Shown: piece by piece, positions 45,038 to 58,050 of the stretch
How positions within the stretch are numbered: the stretch's first letter is position 1
How the letters are laid out: each line of letters starts with the position of its first letter
Assembly (NCBI RefSeq): GCF_904849725.1
Contig: NC_058518.1
Span: 331,102,581 to 331,166,580 of the forward strand
DNA length: 64,000 nucleotides
Direction: 5' to 3'
Origin: Hordeum vulgare subsp. vulgare
Taxonomy: Eukaryota; Streptophyta; Magnoliopsida; Poales; Poaceae
Made by a program: the position numbers and the translations under genes
The notes under the pieces: model-generated
Seen by the model: only the letters and a program-made list of their open reading frames with translations
The model's database searches: none
What the model was told of the DNA's origin: nothing

Positions 45038-46012
45038 TCATCCTTCGCAGCCTTCGTTTATTCCACAGTTCCTACTTCGAGTTGCAAATATGAGCAACAA
45101 ACCAGTATCAAATACCCAGGCACTACTACGACAATTAGTTAAGTACACATCAATAACATGTATATCATATATACCTGGTTTTTCTTTTTCCGCCTTCTTA
45201 TCAGCCAAATACTTGGGGCAGTTGCGCTTCCAGTGAGCCATCCCCATGCAATAATAACACTCTATTTCCGGCTTAGGTCCATCCTTGGGTTTCTTCGTCG
45301 GATTGGCAACAGTCTTGCCGCTCTTCTTGGAGTTACCCTTCTTGCCTTTGTCGTTTTTCTTAAAACCAGTGGTCTTATTGACCATCAACACTTGATGCTC
45401 TTTCCGGAGTTCTGACTCTGCGACTTTTAGGATCGCGAATAACTCGCCGGGTGACTTGTTCATTCCTTGCGTGTTATAGTTCAACACAAAGCTCTTATAG
45501 CTAGGTGGCAGTGATTGAATAATTTTGTCAGTGATAGCCTCTTGCGGGAGTTCAATCCCCACCTCAGCTAGACGGTTTGAGTACCCAGACATTTTGAGCA
45601 CATGTTCACTAACAGACGAATCCTCCTCGATCTTTCAAGCATAGAATTTATCAGAGGTCTCATACATTTCGATCCGGGCATTCTTCTGAAAGATAAACTT
45701 CAACTCGTGGAACATCTCATATGCTCCATGACGCTCAAAGCTACGTTGAAGTCCCGGTTCCAAGCCATACAAGACTACACATTAAACTATTGAGTAGTCC
45801 TCCTTACGTGATTACCAAGCGTTCAAAACATCTTGGTCAGACGGAGCGGGTGGTTCATCTCCTAGCGCAACATCAAGGACATAATTCTTTTTCCTAGCTT
45901 GTAGGATGAGCCTAAGATTACGTGCCCAGTCTACAAAGTTGCTTCCATCATCTTTCAACTTAGCTTTCTCTAGGAACGTATTGCAATTCAGGGTTGCTAC
46001 TGGGTGAGCCAT
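45038..46012 (-). pseudogene. gag: BARE-clade gag and protease start, broken
   Basis: ATG at 46012 starts a gag with FLEKAKLKDDGSNFVDWARN, ending at a stop near 45812. The frame resumes at 45601-45038 with SGYSNRLAEVGIELPQEAI, the knuckle CYYCMGMAHWKRNC (Gly-His is Ala-His here) and the protease start WVFDTG. A frame change directly after DTG spoils the protease. The stretch 45602-45811 between the two also holds gag-like text in other frames. Confidence 0.85.
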
Positions 46013-47210
46013 TGATCTACAACATAAAATATTGCAAAGTGGACTTAGACTATGTTAAAGATAATTAGAGTTTAACTAATCAAATTACTTAATAAACTCC
46101 CACTCAAAAAGTACATCCCTCTAGTCATTTGATTGGTGCATGATCCAAATCCACTAAGTCAAGTCTGATTATCACGTGAGTTGAGTATAGTTTCAGTGGT
46201 AAACATCTCTATGCTAATCATATCAACTATACGATTCATGCTCGACCTTTCGGTCTCTTGTATTCCGAAGCCATGTCTGCACATGCGAGGCTGGTCAAGT
46301 TTAACCCGAGTGTTCCGCGTGTGCAACTATTTTGCACCCGTTGTATGTGAACGTTGAGTCTATCACACCCGATCATCACGTGGTCTCTCAAAACGACGAA
46401 CTGTCGCAACGGTGCACATTTGGGGAGAACACAATTTCATCTTGAAATTTTAGTGAGGGATCACCTTATAATGCTACCGTCGTTCTAAGCAAAATAAGGT
46501 GCATAAAAGGATTGACATCACATGCAATTTATAAGTGACATGATATGGCCATCATCTTGTGCTTCTTGATCTCCATCACCAAAGCACCGACATGATCTTC
46601 TTGTCACCGGCGCCACACCATGATCTGCATCATTGTTCCGCCATCGAGGTTGTCGTGCTATCTATGCTATTACTACTAAGGCTACAACCTAGCAATATAG
46701 TAAACGCAACTGGAAACACAAACGTTAGTTTAAAGACAACCCTATAGCTCCTACTGGTTGTCGTAGCATCGACGTGCAAGTCGATATTAACTATTACAAC
46801 ATGATCATCTCATACATCCAATATATCACATCATGTCTTTGGCCATATCATATCACAAGCATACCCCGCAAAAACAAGTTAGACGTCCTCTAATTTGTTG
46901 TTGCATGTTTTACGTGGTTGCTATGGGTATCTAGTATGATCGCATCTTACTTACGCAAAAACCACAACGGAGATGTGCAAATTGCTATTTAACCTCTCTC
47001 CAAGGACCGCCTCAGTCAAATCCAATTCAACTAAAGTTGAAGAAACCGACACCCGCCAGTCATCTTTATGCAACGAGTAATGTCGGTCCGGGCCGCTTCA
47101 ATCCAACAATACCGTTGAATTGAAAAAAGACTAAGGAGGGCAGCAAATCGAACATCAACGCCCACAAAACGTTTTGTGTTCTACTCGAGATAACATCTAC
47201 GCATGAACCT
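46013..47210 (-). other. Leader of minus-strand BARE-clade element
   Basis: About 1.2 kb between gag and primer site, with no gene. It is the inverted relative of 32962-34202, and part of it matches 1-402. Confidence 0.75.
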
Positions 47211-47223
47211 AGCTCATGATGCC
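47211..47223 (-). promoter_or_regulatory. Primer-binding site, minus-strand BARE-clade element
   Basis: The minus strand reads TGGCATCATGAGC, the same altered form as in the plus-strand BARE copy. Confidence 0.7.
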
Positions 47224-47225
47224 AC

Positions 47226-49034
47226 TTTTGGGAAACGTTGCATGGGAGACAAAAAATTTCCTACGCACACGAAGACCTATCATGGTGATGTTCATCTATG
47301 AGAGAGATTGGATCCACATACCCTTGTAGATAGCTAAGAGGGAAGCGTTAAGAAACGCGGTTGATGTAGTGGTACAGCTTCGTGATTCAACTCACCGTCG
47401 TCCCACGATCCGTCCCACGACCCGTTCCGATCTAGCACCGAACGGACGACACCTCCGCGTTCAGCACACGTACAACTCGATGACGATCTCTACCTTCTTG
47501 ATCCAGCAAGAGATACGGAGAAGTAGATGAGTTCTCCGCCAGCGTGATGGCGCGCCGGTGGTGGTGATGATCTACTCCTATAGGGCTCCGCCCGAACTCC
47601 GTAGTAATCCGATCTAGAGGAAGAACTACGTGGTATAGGTTTGAGTTGCACGTGGCAAAGTTGTGTCTAAAAAAGCCCTAAAACCACCAATATATATAGG
47701 AGGAGGGGAGGGGCTAGCCTTGGGGCTCAAGGGAGCCCCAAGGGCGCCGGCCGAGAGGAGGAGGTGGAGTCTCACCCCAATTCGGTTTGGGGGAAGGAGT
47801 CCACTCCTTCCTTTCCACCTCCCTCTTTCCTTGTTATTTCTTTTCCTTTGGTTTTTTCCACTTGTGGCACCATAGCCCTCTTGGGATGGCCTCACCAGCC
47901 CACTAAGGGCTGGTACGCCACCCTAGGGTTACTGGCCTCAATCCCGGGTGGACGGGCCCCTCCCGGTGAATACCAGGAACCCATTCGTCACTCCCGGTAC
48001 ACTGCTGGTAATGCCCGAAAACTTTCCGTTGACCAAATGAAACCATCCTATATATCAATCTTCGTTTCCGGACCATTACGGAAAGCCTCCTGACGTCCGT
48101 GATCTCATCCGGGACTCCAAACAACCTTCAGCCACCAACACATATAACTCAACTATACTAAAACATCATCGAACCTTAAGTGTGCAGACCCTGCGGGTTC
48201 GAGAACTATGCAGACATGACCCGAGTCACTCCTTGGTTAATATCCAATAGCGGGACCTGGATGTCAATATTGGATCCTACATATTCTATGAAGATCTTAT
48301 CGGTTGAATCTCTGTGTCAAGGATTCATATAATCCCGTGTAACATTCCCTTTGTCCTTCGGTATGTTACTTGCCCGAGATTTGATCGTCGATATCCCTAT
48401 ACCTATTTCAATTTCGTTACCGGCAAGTCTCTTTACTCGTACTGTAATACAAGATCCATGACTTACACTTGACTCACATTGCTTGCAAGGCTTGTATGTG
48501 ATGTTCTATTACCGAGTGGGCCCCGAGATACCTCTCCGTCACACGGAGTGACAAATCCGAGTCTTCATCCATGCTAACTCAACGGACACCTTTGGAGATA
48601 CCTGTAGAGCACCTTTATAGTCACCCAGTAACGTTGTGAATTTTGATACACACAAGGTATTCCTCCGGTGTCAATGAGTTACATGATCTCATGGTCATAG
48701 GAACGAATACTTGACACTTAGAAAACAATAGCAACAAAATGACACGATCACATGCTACGTTCATAGTTTGGGTCTAGTCCATCACATGATTCTCCTAATG
48801 ATGTGATCCAGTTATCAAGTGACAATACTTGCGTATGGTCAAAAAACCTTAACCATCCTTGATCAACTAGCTAGCCAACTAGAGGCTTGCTAGGGACATT
48901 GTTTTATCTATATATCCACACATGTATCTATGCTTTCATTCAATACAATTATAGCATGATAATAAATGATTTTCTTGAAAAAGGAAATATAATAATAACT
49001 ATTTTATCATTGCCTCTAGGGCATATTTCCAAGA
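47226..49034 (-). repeat. BARE-clade 5' LTR, minus strand
   Basis: The plus strand reads TTTTGGGAAACG at 47226 and TTTCCAAGA at 49034, so both ends have mutated from TGTTGG...CCAACA. CTCGT follows. A TATA-like stretch lies at 47690-47698. Confidence 0.9.
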
Positions 49035-51740
49035 CTCGTCTAGCTCACTGCTCCTCCATTCATGACATACAAGAATCCACTTTGCAATTGACAATCACCC
49101 ATGTCGAGTTGGAAACTAGCATCTGTGTAACCCTTTATGCAGAGCTCCTCCTCACCTCCATAAACTAGGAACATCTCTTTAGTCCTTTTCAAGTACTTCA
49201 AGATAGTTTTCACGGCTACCCGGTGACTCTCACCTCCGTTGGCCTGGTATCTGCTTGTTAAGCTTATTACATAGGCAACATCAGGCCGTGTACATAGGAT
49301 GGCATACATGATGGATCCTATTACCGAGGCATACATAATCCTACTCATACGGTTTCCCTCATCAGAAGTCGTAATACTGTGAGTCTTGCTTAGCCTTATA
49401 CCATGTGAGATGGGAAAGAACCCTTTCTTTGCCTCACTCATGTTGAACCGCTTCAACACTTTGTCTATGTACGTTCTCTGGCTTAAGCCAAGCAGCCTCC
49501 TTGATCTATCACTACAGATCATGATAGATAAAATTAAACTATCTCTCCAAGGTTTTTCATTAAATACTTGTCAATAATTCCTTGACTGAGTTCAGCACGG
49601 ACACATCATTTCCGATCAAAAGTATGTCATCCAAATACAAGATCAAAAATACGGCCAAGCTCCCACTAGAATTATTGTATAAACAATAGTCCTCTTCGTT
49701 CTTGATGAAACCAAGGTCAACAATGACTTTATCAAAACGAATATTCCAACTCCGAGCTGCTTGCCTCAATCCATAAATGGATCTCTTGAGCTTGCATATT
49801 TTACCAACATTAGTTGGATCGACAAAACCTTCAGGTTGTATCATGTATACATCCTATTTCAAGCTTCCATGAACGAAATCCATTTTGACATCCATCTGTC
49901 ATATATCATAATCAAAATATGCAGCTATAGCTAGTATGATCCTTATAGACTTTAGCATCGCTACCAGCGAGTAGGTCTCGTCAGAGTCAATACCTTGACC
50001 TTGTCCATAACGTTTAGCGACAAGCCGAGATTTGTGGATCTGAACATTTCCATCCACATCGGTTTTCTTCTTAAAGACCCATTTGCAACCAATGGTTACA
50101 ACACCAGGCGGCAGATCAACCAAGTCCCAAACTTGATTGTCATCCATGGACTTTAACTTGAATCTCATGGCCTCCAGCCATGCCTCGGAATCCGAGATCG
50201 CCACCGCTTCCACATATGTGGCCGACTCGTCGCTTTCTAGCAACAACACGTCGCACACTTTGCGCAATCTATCCGACTTCCGTGGTTCCGGTGCCGACTC
50301 CACTACGGATTCCCTGACCGACTTTGGTAGGATCTCATCACCAGCCGAGTCGCCTCCGAGTGTCTCTTGAATTTCTTCAAGTCGCACCGTTCTCCCACTA
50401 GCTTCCCGACCGAGAAACTCATTCTCTTGGAAAACCCTGTTCCAAGCAACAAACACTTTGTTCTCTTCTCAGTTGTAGAAGTTGTATCCCAAGGTTTCCC
50501 TCAGATATCCCACGAATATGCATTTATTCGGCCTGGGTGTAAGATTGTCCGACATGTGTTGCTTGACAAATGCTCCCCAACCCCAAATATTTAGAAAAGA
50601 CAAACTAGGACTCTTCCCAGTCCACGTCTCATGTGGTGTCTTGTCTACGGATTTTGTTGGTACCCTATTAAGTGTGGAAGCTATAGTTTCTAGAGCATAT
50701 CCCGAGAATGACAAGGGTAAATCTGATTTGCTCACCATTGATTGGACCATGTCCAACAAGGTTCTATTTCTCTGTTCTAACATGACATTTCTCTGCATTG
50801 TACCCGGAGGTGTGATCTGAGGTACTATACCTCGGCTTTTCAGATGATCATTGAACGCATGGCTCATGTACTCACCTCCACGATCTGATTGTAGAAGCTT
50901 TATCGTCTTGCCGAGGTGATTTTCAACCTTGTTGTGAAAATCGATGAACTTTTCAAAAGTTTATGACTTGTGCCTCATCAAATAGATATATCCATATCTA
51001 GTCAAATCTTTGGTAAAAGTCACGAAGTACTGATAGCCACCTCTGGCTGTTGTGCTCATTGGACCACACGCATCACTGTGTATAAGCTCCAGCAACTCGG
51101 ACGCCCTCTCACAACTCTCTGCAAAAGGAAACTTAGTCACCTTGCCTAGAAAGCATGATTTGCATGTCTCAAACGACCCAAAGTTAGACGAAGTTAGGAG
51201 TCCATCATCATGGAGCTTCTTCATGCGTTTCAGACTAATGTGTCCAAGCTGGCAATGCCAGAAGTATGTCGGATTTATCTCATTAGGCTTATGCCTCTTG
51301 ACATTCACATTATAGACTTGTTTCGTTTCTAGATTCAAAATAAATAGCCCATCTACAATGGGTGCATAGTCGTGGAACATTCCATTCAAATAAAATGAAC
51401 AACCATTGTCCTTTAAAATGAATTCATAACCATGACTCATCAAGCATGAGGCATAAATATTGTTCCGACTAAGTGCAGGAATGTAATAACAATTATTCAA
51501 TTCCAAAATAAATCCACAAGGAAGTTGGAGTTGCATCATGCCGACCTCCAATGCAGCAATTCTTGGTTTGTTGTCGACCGTGATGTCAATCTCCCATTGT
51601 GCCACATGCCTAGTTCTTACCAGCCCATGCATCGAGGTGCAAATATGAACAACCGATCCGGTATCAAATACCCAAGAGCTACTAGGTATGTCAGCAAGGT
51701 AAATGTCTATAACAAATGTAACAAGTGTACCTTTGCCTGA
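49035..51740 (-). pseudogene. pol: Copia pol (host element), broken
   Basis: Right to left: protease SSWVFDTGSVVHICTS near 51680-51640; integrase YFWHCQLGHISLKRMKKLH, CKSCFLGK and HSDACGPM in 51632-50961; then LTPPG-equivalent ITPPGT and RNRTLLDMVQSM in 50867-50469. Next are linker and reverse transcriptase start WVFKKKTDVDGNV in 50456-49899, MIQPEGFVDPTN and LILYLDDILLIGND in 49844-49560, and the connection region with RNase H start in 49522-49040. The active site reads YLDD. Stops or frameshifts separate every part. It continues at 40176 after the BARE-clade insertion. Confidence 0.88.
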
Positions 51741-51789
51741 ACAAGCATCTCTGCCCTTCTTTCCATGCTCAGCAAACCACTTGCTACAG

Positions 51790-52581
51790 TTCCTCTTCCA
51801 GTAACCAGCTTACTTGCAATGAAAGCAAATGGTCTTCGAGTCTGGTCCGTACTTCAGCTCAGAAGTGGAGGCAATCTTCTCCGTGCCCTTCGCCTTACCC
51901 TTTTTCTTGGACAAACTCTTCATGAAATTTGCTGAGTTCTGCACCATCAACACTTGATGTGTGTCTTTCTTAATATCCCGCTCTACCACCTTGAACATCC
52001 CATGCCGTGCATATGATAGTTCGAGATGAACGTCCCATAGCTACTGGAAGAGAACCCAGATCTGTATCAGTTGCCAACTCATCCAAGAGCGGGAAGCCCA
52101 AGTTATCCAAAGCTTGCATGTATCCGATCATCTCGATCACATGCGGGCTGAGAGGATCACCTTCCTTCAGCTTACAATCCATCACTGATCGCCAAATGTT
52201 GAAACTTTTGGTCCTAGCCTGCACCTGAAACATGCCATTGAGACTCTCGATGATATCAAAATCCGCAAAATCTTTGAAATGTTGTTGGAACTCGGGCTCC
52301 TTACAAGCCAACATTAGGCAGGTAATATCTTTAGATTCATCAACGAGTTTCTGGTAGGCATTATTGGTTGTGTCATTAGCATTATCGGAAGGTACCTCTC
52401 GAAGTGGATCCTCTAGAACATGTTCCTTTTTATCGTGCTTGAGACCAATTCTCAAATTTCTATACCAGGTGGTAAAGTTTCTTCCATTTAGTTTATCCTT
52501 TTCCAGAATTCCTTCCAATGCAATGTTTTTGAGCAGGTGGTGCCATTCATCTACAACAGAAAATATGCAATTACTAAGCAA
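51790..52581 (-). pseudogene. gag: Copia gag (host element), broken
   Basis: The frame 52581-51970 reads ILEKDKLNGRNFTTWYRNLR near residues 24-43, then FQVQARTKSFNIWRSVMDCK and GDPLSPHVIEMIGYMQAL, the Copia gag pattern. Its last residues (after about 52060) are out of frame. The tail at 51998-51790 has SLSKKKGKAKG and a decayed zinc knuckle with a stop inside and Tyr where the His should be. Confidence 0.82.
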
Positions 52582-53754
52582 TGTGTTTATGTAGAGTAAT
52601 TCAAGCCTAAAACAGAACTACTCCCACTGAAGTCGGCATCCCTCCGCAATCTGTCAATGATTAAGGATTAGATTAGCACAAGCGACTAGTGAGCTTTAGC
52701 ATCACTGCTAGCCAACTTGCCTATCCGGTAAGAAACTCCTTGCTAGTCGTATCTCTATAAGACTCATGTCAATCGGTATGTATCTTATACCCTGATTTCC
52801 AACCTTCTTTGCCCCAAGGCCCAAACCAGTTTTGATAGCCTTGCCAAGTTAACGTGATGCAATGCATGTCCGTGTCCAACACGAACCCTCCAGTTCAAGA
52901 CACCTAGTAGCACCAAAATTTTATGAGCCCACTACTAGACGTACTTGACGTGCAAAGGTGCAACATCCAGAATGGAAATGTGCTTGATATTAACGAGGGA
53001 TATTTCAACCATTATAACATGCATAGAAACAAGAAGCAATATCAATCACATATACACATAAATATGTGAAATAGTATGTCTCCTTTATGGACATCCTTCC
53101 ATGGTCGGCTCCAACTCCGACGACCAGGACAAAACTCCATCTCGTCCATCACGCCAGGATGCCAAGACCTCGAACATGACCTATGTCCTTCAAATACTAC
53201 AACTAGTGACGAATTTACAGAGAATCACAAGTTGACGCGTAGGTTGTTATACAATATAATGACAGTGCTTTGGCTCCTACCGGCTGACAATCATTACTTG
53301 CAGGTCATGTTAAATTACACACATGCATCACATACATATGAGCCATACTATTCACATCAAACCTACAAAAAATACTTATGCATAGAATCGCATTCTACTG
53401 GTTTGTGTGATCGTGTACAAAATACACGACACCCAACGTTTTCGGAAATCATAGATCATATTTGTACTCCGGTCACACCGAATTTTTTGATCTGACTGAT
53501 CTTTTCGATCATCGCGAACCCGATTCGAATTTACATTTTACTGTTAAACCCTATGGTAGAAACTGGCTGGTAGGTGTAGGTTGTGTCACAACCTCATCGA
53601 TTCCAATTGACAGAAAACATTGCCTCAATGATCCTAATGTGCAGTTGATACTATCAACCGTGCACATAGCCAACCTCAAGAACGATGACTGTTCTCATCC
53701 GCCGCCTCCACATATCAAATATGCGTCTAATCTAAAACAAAGACCACTAGCAAA
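52582..53754 (-). other. Copia leader (host element)
   Basis: About 1.2 kb of leader sequence without a recognisable gene; open frames around 53076-53806 lack any domain. Confidence 0.7.
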
Positions 53755-53768
53755 GGCTCCGATACCAC
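53755..53768 (-). promoter_or_regulatory. Copia primer-binding site (host element)
   Basis: The minus strand reads GTGGTATCGGAGCC next to the LTR, close to the tRNA-iMet form. Confidence 0.7.
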
Positions 53769-56410
53769 TGTTGGGTTATACCGCAGGTGCATCACATGCG
53801 AATTAAAATTTTCCTACACGCGGAACAACCAAGAACATGCTACGGAGATGGATCACCGATGACGAGTTGATGGATATACTTCTCGCCCCTCGTTGGTTAC
53901 CCCAAGTGGAAGGTGGAGATGTAGTGAGCAGCAGATTTCCATAACACGGAGACTGTAAGGTTTATCGAACCAGGAGGACTCCTAGGCTCGACAAGTAGGT
54001 GTCTGTTGTCCTGGTCAACAGTAGACGTGGACCTGCACACACAACAAATAACTTTGCTCCCAACGAGTACAAAGAGGTTTTCAATCTCCCGGCCTTGTAG
54101 TTTGCAAAGGATCAAAACACAAGCGGGAAAGTAATAGTGATTGCAAGGGAAAAGTAAATGAAAGCGCTAAATGATGGACGTGTAAACAATGATGGTGATA
54201 TGGAACGGAGTGACGTGATGTTCACTAGTGATGTCTCTCTCCCAAGAGACGATAAACAACTATGCTTGGCTAAACAAATCACACTTGGGCAATTGACAGA
54301 ATTATGATCGCACTGCAATGCCAATTATGCTACTTGATAATTAGAGGTTCAATAGTAATGGGCAGTACACCAAGACAAGTAGACTGTTTATTCATCAGAT
54401 TATACTTACTAATCATCCACCTTGAGATATCTATCTAGAACATCTCGCCGGTATTAAGTTGCGAGCCCCACCCAAAGTGTAAACTCAAAGCAACTGACAA
54501 CTACATTAATGAACTATGATTAAGGTCAACAATCCTTGCAACTGTGGTCAGAAGCACCATTGTTTTCTCCCTGGTGGCAACAAGCACATCCCCTAGTATC
54601 ATGTTTCTTTCACTCAAGCTAGATATCGAGGGGCATGAACCCACAATCATGCATACCGCTCCCTCTTGGAGTTACAATCTGCTACTTGCCCAAAGCAATA
54701 AATAGCAACGGAGAACATGCATGAATCACTAAGGAACATAATATAAAAGGATAATCAAATATATAACTCATAACAATCTGAACATAATCTCATAATCCAT
54801 CAGATCCCAACAAACCGAGCATAGAAAAATCAAGAAAATTATAGAGATGCCTTGATCATGTAGGGCAGCTCACAAGGACTAACCATTCAAGCACAAGATT
54901 GGAGAGAACACATCACATCGCTACTGGTCATGGACTCATGGTCCAAGGAGGACTACTCATGGCACGTCCGGGAAGCGTCCATGGCGGTGGAGAAGCACCC
55001 GGAGGTCAATCCTCCCTCCGGCAGGGTGTCGGGAAGAGGTCTCTTGACGCTCCCAATATCGGAAGCGCTGCGCCGGCGGAACGGTATAGAAATTCATGAT
55101 TCCAGAAAGTCCGTAAGGGTTTCCTCTCGGGACTCTAAATATAGGCCAAAGGAGGGCACCAGAGGAGGTGGGACCCACCCAGACGACCTCCTGGCGTGGC
55201 CTAGGGCCTGGCCGCGCCAGCAGGCCGCCTGGGAGGTCCCTGGACCCCCTCTCGCCCATCTTTGGTGATCCAGAAGCTTCTGTTTCGCTGATTTTTTATA
55301 TATTTTTTCTGAATTTTTTGGGCCTCAAAAAATTGGGTAAAAGCCCCTGCAAAATAGACATTAGCAGATAGAAATTGGCACTGGGTGCACTGAGTTAGTA
55401 GGTTAGTCCAAATATGTGTAAAATGATATAAAAGTGTAGCAAAACATATAACAATGTCACTCAAAAGATCATGGAACGAGCAGAAATTATAGATACGTTT
55501 GGGACATATCAATCACGTATCGTTACTACTAGACGCGCAGTGTCGTGCAACGGAAGTAGTGTTGGGGCATTGCGTGCGCTTGGTCCGTCTCCTCCTTGTA
55601 TGATCTCCCTTGAATAGCCGGTCGCTGGATCGTCTCCCTTGAACAGTTGGTCGCCAGATCCCACTTATAGGTTCACCAGAGCAGCGCAAGTGCACCGTCT
55701 CGAACAGTATCCGCGTGCAGGAGGAACACCGTGCGACAGACTACTAGGTCCGGATCACACGTGCGGAAGTGAGTGGAGGTGGCTAGCTGCAACACATGCA
55801 CAACCTTAATGACGACGCCAAAGCGATCAACTTAATAAGTGTGCTGCACCTCCACTATATATAGGCGTCCGGCGCAGGCTCAACTCTTGGGCCATGCACG
55901 GACCCTAAAGCCCATGTGGTCCTTCCCTTAAGCGCATGAACCCATAGGTTCTTGTTCACTCGGTCACAAGTTAGATCACATCCGACTCGGCTAGTCAGTA
56001 GCGGCCTCTAGCAAAGTGTGTTGACTCGAAGTGTCCGATGAGGTTGGTTAGGCAAACCTGAACTCCATATTTCTGTTCCCTTTGCCACATGATATATGTT
56101 GTCGTCCACAAGGAGACATGGTCATCCTTGTTGCAGCACGACCTCTTTCTCGTTCCGGTGAATCCGAGCAACACTTCAGATTATCTCATAATCCTCATCG
56201 CATGGCCGTGATTATCCAGGCCGGATCACCCGAGGGGCCGAGAGTATATCTCTCCTGATCGGTGGGGCCAATCCCATCTTGCTCGACAATGTCTCGCAAC
56301 ATGGGTCTGGACAAGCCCGAAACCTACCTTTATCACTACCCAGTCACAGAGAAGCATTTGGTCGGCCCAAAGCAAGTGTGTCACCATCCCAAGTACATGC
56401 GCCAGCTCAC
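53769..56410 (-). repeat. Copia 5' LTR (host element), interrupted and truncated
   Basis: The parts are 53769-53856 and 55512-56410, split by the solo LTR. At 56411 a Gypsy LTR begins, at the place corresponding to about 30413 of the other LTR, so about 418 bp of this LTR should lie beyond the window. Confidence 0.85.
53857..55511 (-). mobile_element. Solo LTR of Athila-type Gypsy
   Basis: A single 1655-bp LTR, with ATCAC on both sides (53852-53856 and 55512-55516). Read on the minus strand it starts TGATATGTCCC and ends ...CTCGTCATCG, matching the LTR at 56411-58035. No internal sequence is present, as expected after recombination between the two LTRs of a former full element. Open frames inside are shared with the related LTR and are not taken as genes. 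Confidence 0.92.
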
Positions 56411-58035
56411 TGATGACGAGTTGATGGATATGTTTCTCGCCCCTCGTTGGTTACCCCAACTGGAAGGTGGAGATGTAGTCAGCAGCAGATTACCCTTACA
56501 TGGGGACTGTAAGGTTTATCGAACCAGGAGGACTCCGAGGATCAACAAGTAGGTGTCCGTTGCTCTGGCGCTAGCAGAAGACATGGACCTGCACACACAA
56601 CAAATAACTTTGCTCCCAACGAATTGTCAATCTCTCTGGCCGTGTAGTTTGCAAAGGATCAAAACAAAAGCAGGAATAGTGACAGTGATTGCAACGGAAA
56701 AGTAAATAAAGTAGTAAATGGTGAAGGTGTAAGCAATGGTGGTGATATGGACCTGGGTCACATGATGTTCATAGGATGTCTCTCTCCCAAAAGACGACAA
56801 ACAACTATTCTTGGGTAAACAAATTACAGCTGGGCAATTGACAGAATTATAAACGCACCGCAATGCTAATTATGCTACTTGGAAGTTAGACGCTCAATAG
56901 TGATGCACAGTACGCCAAGACAAGTAGACGGTTTATTCATCAGCATCTACTTACTAATCATCCACCTTGAGATATCTATCCAGAACATCTCGCTGGTATT
57001 AAGTTGCGAGCCCCACCCAAAGTGTAAACTCAAAGCAACAGACAACTGCATTAATGAACTTTGCATAAGGTAAACAATCCTTGCAACCACGGTCACAAGC
57101 ACCGTCATTTTCTCCCTGGTGGCAACAACACTTCCCCTAGTCTCATGTTTCTGTGACTCAAACTAGACAATAGGAGGCATGAACCCACAATCATGCATAA
57201 TGCTCCCTCTTGGAGTTACAATCTACTACTCGGCCAAAGCAATAAAGAGCAATGGAGCAAATGCAAGAATCACTAAAGAACATAATATAAAAGGATAATC
57301 AAACATATAACTCATCACAATCTGAACATAATATCATAATGCATCGGATCCCAACAAACCGAGCATAGCAATAGCCGGAAAATCACTAAAGCAGCTCACA
57401 AGGGCTAAGCATTGAAGAACGAGATTGGAGAGAAGACATCACATAGCTACTGTTCTTGGACTCATGGTCCAAGGAGGACAACTCACGGCACGTCCGGGAA
57501 GCGTCCATGGCGGTGGAGAAGCTCCCAGAGGTTAATCCTCCCTCTGGCAGGTTGCCTGGAAGAGGTCTCCTGACGTTCCCGATCTCGGAAGCGCTGCAGC
57601 GAAGAAACGATGGAGAAATTCACGATTCTGGATCTAATGGAAGGGTTTTGAATCGGAGAGGTAAATATAGGTCGAAGGAAGGCACCAGAGGAGGTGGGAA
57701 CGACCCAGGTGACCTGTGGGGCGGCCAGGGGACAGGATGCGCACGGAGGCCGCCTGGGCAGCCCCTGGCTCCCCTCTGTCCCATCTTCATGCTTCATGAA
57801 GCTTCCGCCATGCTGATTTTTATATATTTTTCTCCGGATTTTTGGGGCTCTGGAAATTTGGGTAAAACCCCCTGCAAAATAGACATTAGTAGACAGAAAC
57901 TGGCACTGGGTGCACTGAGTTAGTAGGTTAGTCCAAATATGTTTAAAAATATATAAAAGTGTAGCAGAACATATAACAATGTCACCCAAAAGGTCCTGGA
58001 ACAAGAAAAATTATAGATACGTCTGGGACGTATCA
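56411..58035 (-). repeat. Athila-type Gypsy 3' LTR
   Basis: On the minus strand it begins TGATACGTCCCAGACG at 58035 and ends ...CTCGTCATCA at 56411. It matches the solo LTR along its length. CTCAC (56406-56410) is the left flank. Confidence 0.9.
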
Positions 58036-58050
58036 ACATCCCCAAGCTTA
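58036..58050 (-). promoter_or_regulatory. Gypsy polypurine tract
   Basis: The minus strand reads TAAGCTTGGGGATGT directly before the 3' LTR. Confidence 0.75.

Larger units (their letters stand above)
40177..49034 (-). mobile_element. BARE-clade Copia element, minus strand, decayed
   Basis: LTRs are 40177-41985 (3') and 47226-49034 (5'), with CTCGT on both sides (40172-40176 and 49035-49039). The internal part, read right to left, has a primer site, a leader, gag and pol. Pol protein pieces are about 85-90% like those of the plus-strand BARE element. LTRs differ by roughly 12% over about 215 bases compared by eye, far more than the BARE pair. Many stops and frameshifts break the frames. It lies tail to tail with the BARE element, 113 bp apart. 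Confidence 0.93.

Noticed and set aside
53076..53806. Two open frames in the Copia leader as possible host genes
   Set aside because: They overlap a leader and primer site on the opposite strand and have no domain, start context or splice structure.
54930..55268. Open frame MDSWSKED... in the solo LTR, with a counterpart at 57456-57923
   Set aside because: Both lie in LTRs of the same family, so similarity is expected. The frames end differently in the two copies and have no known domain.
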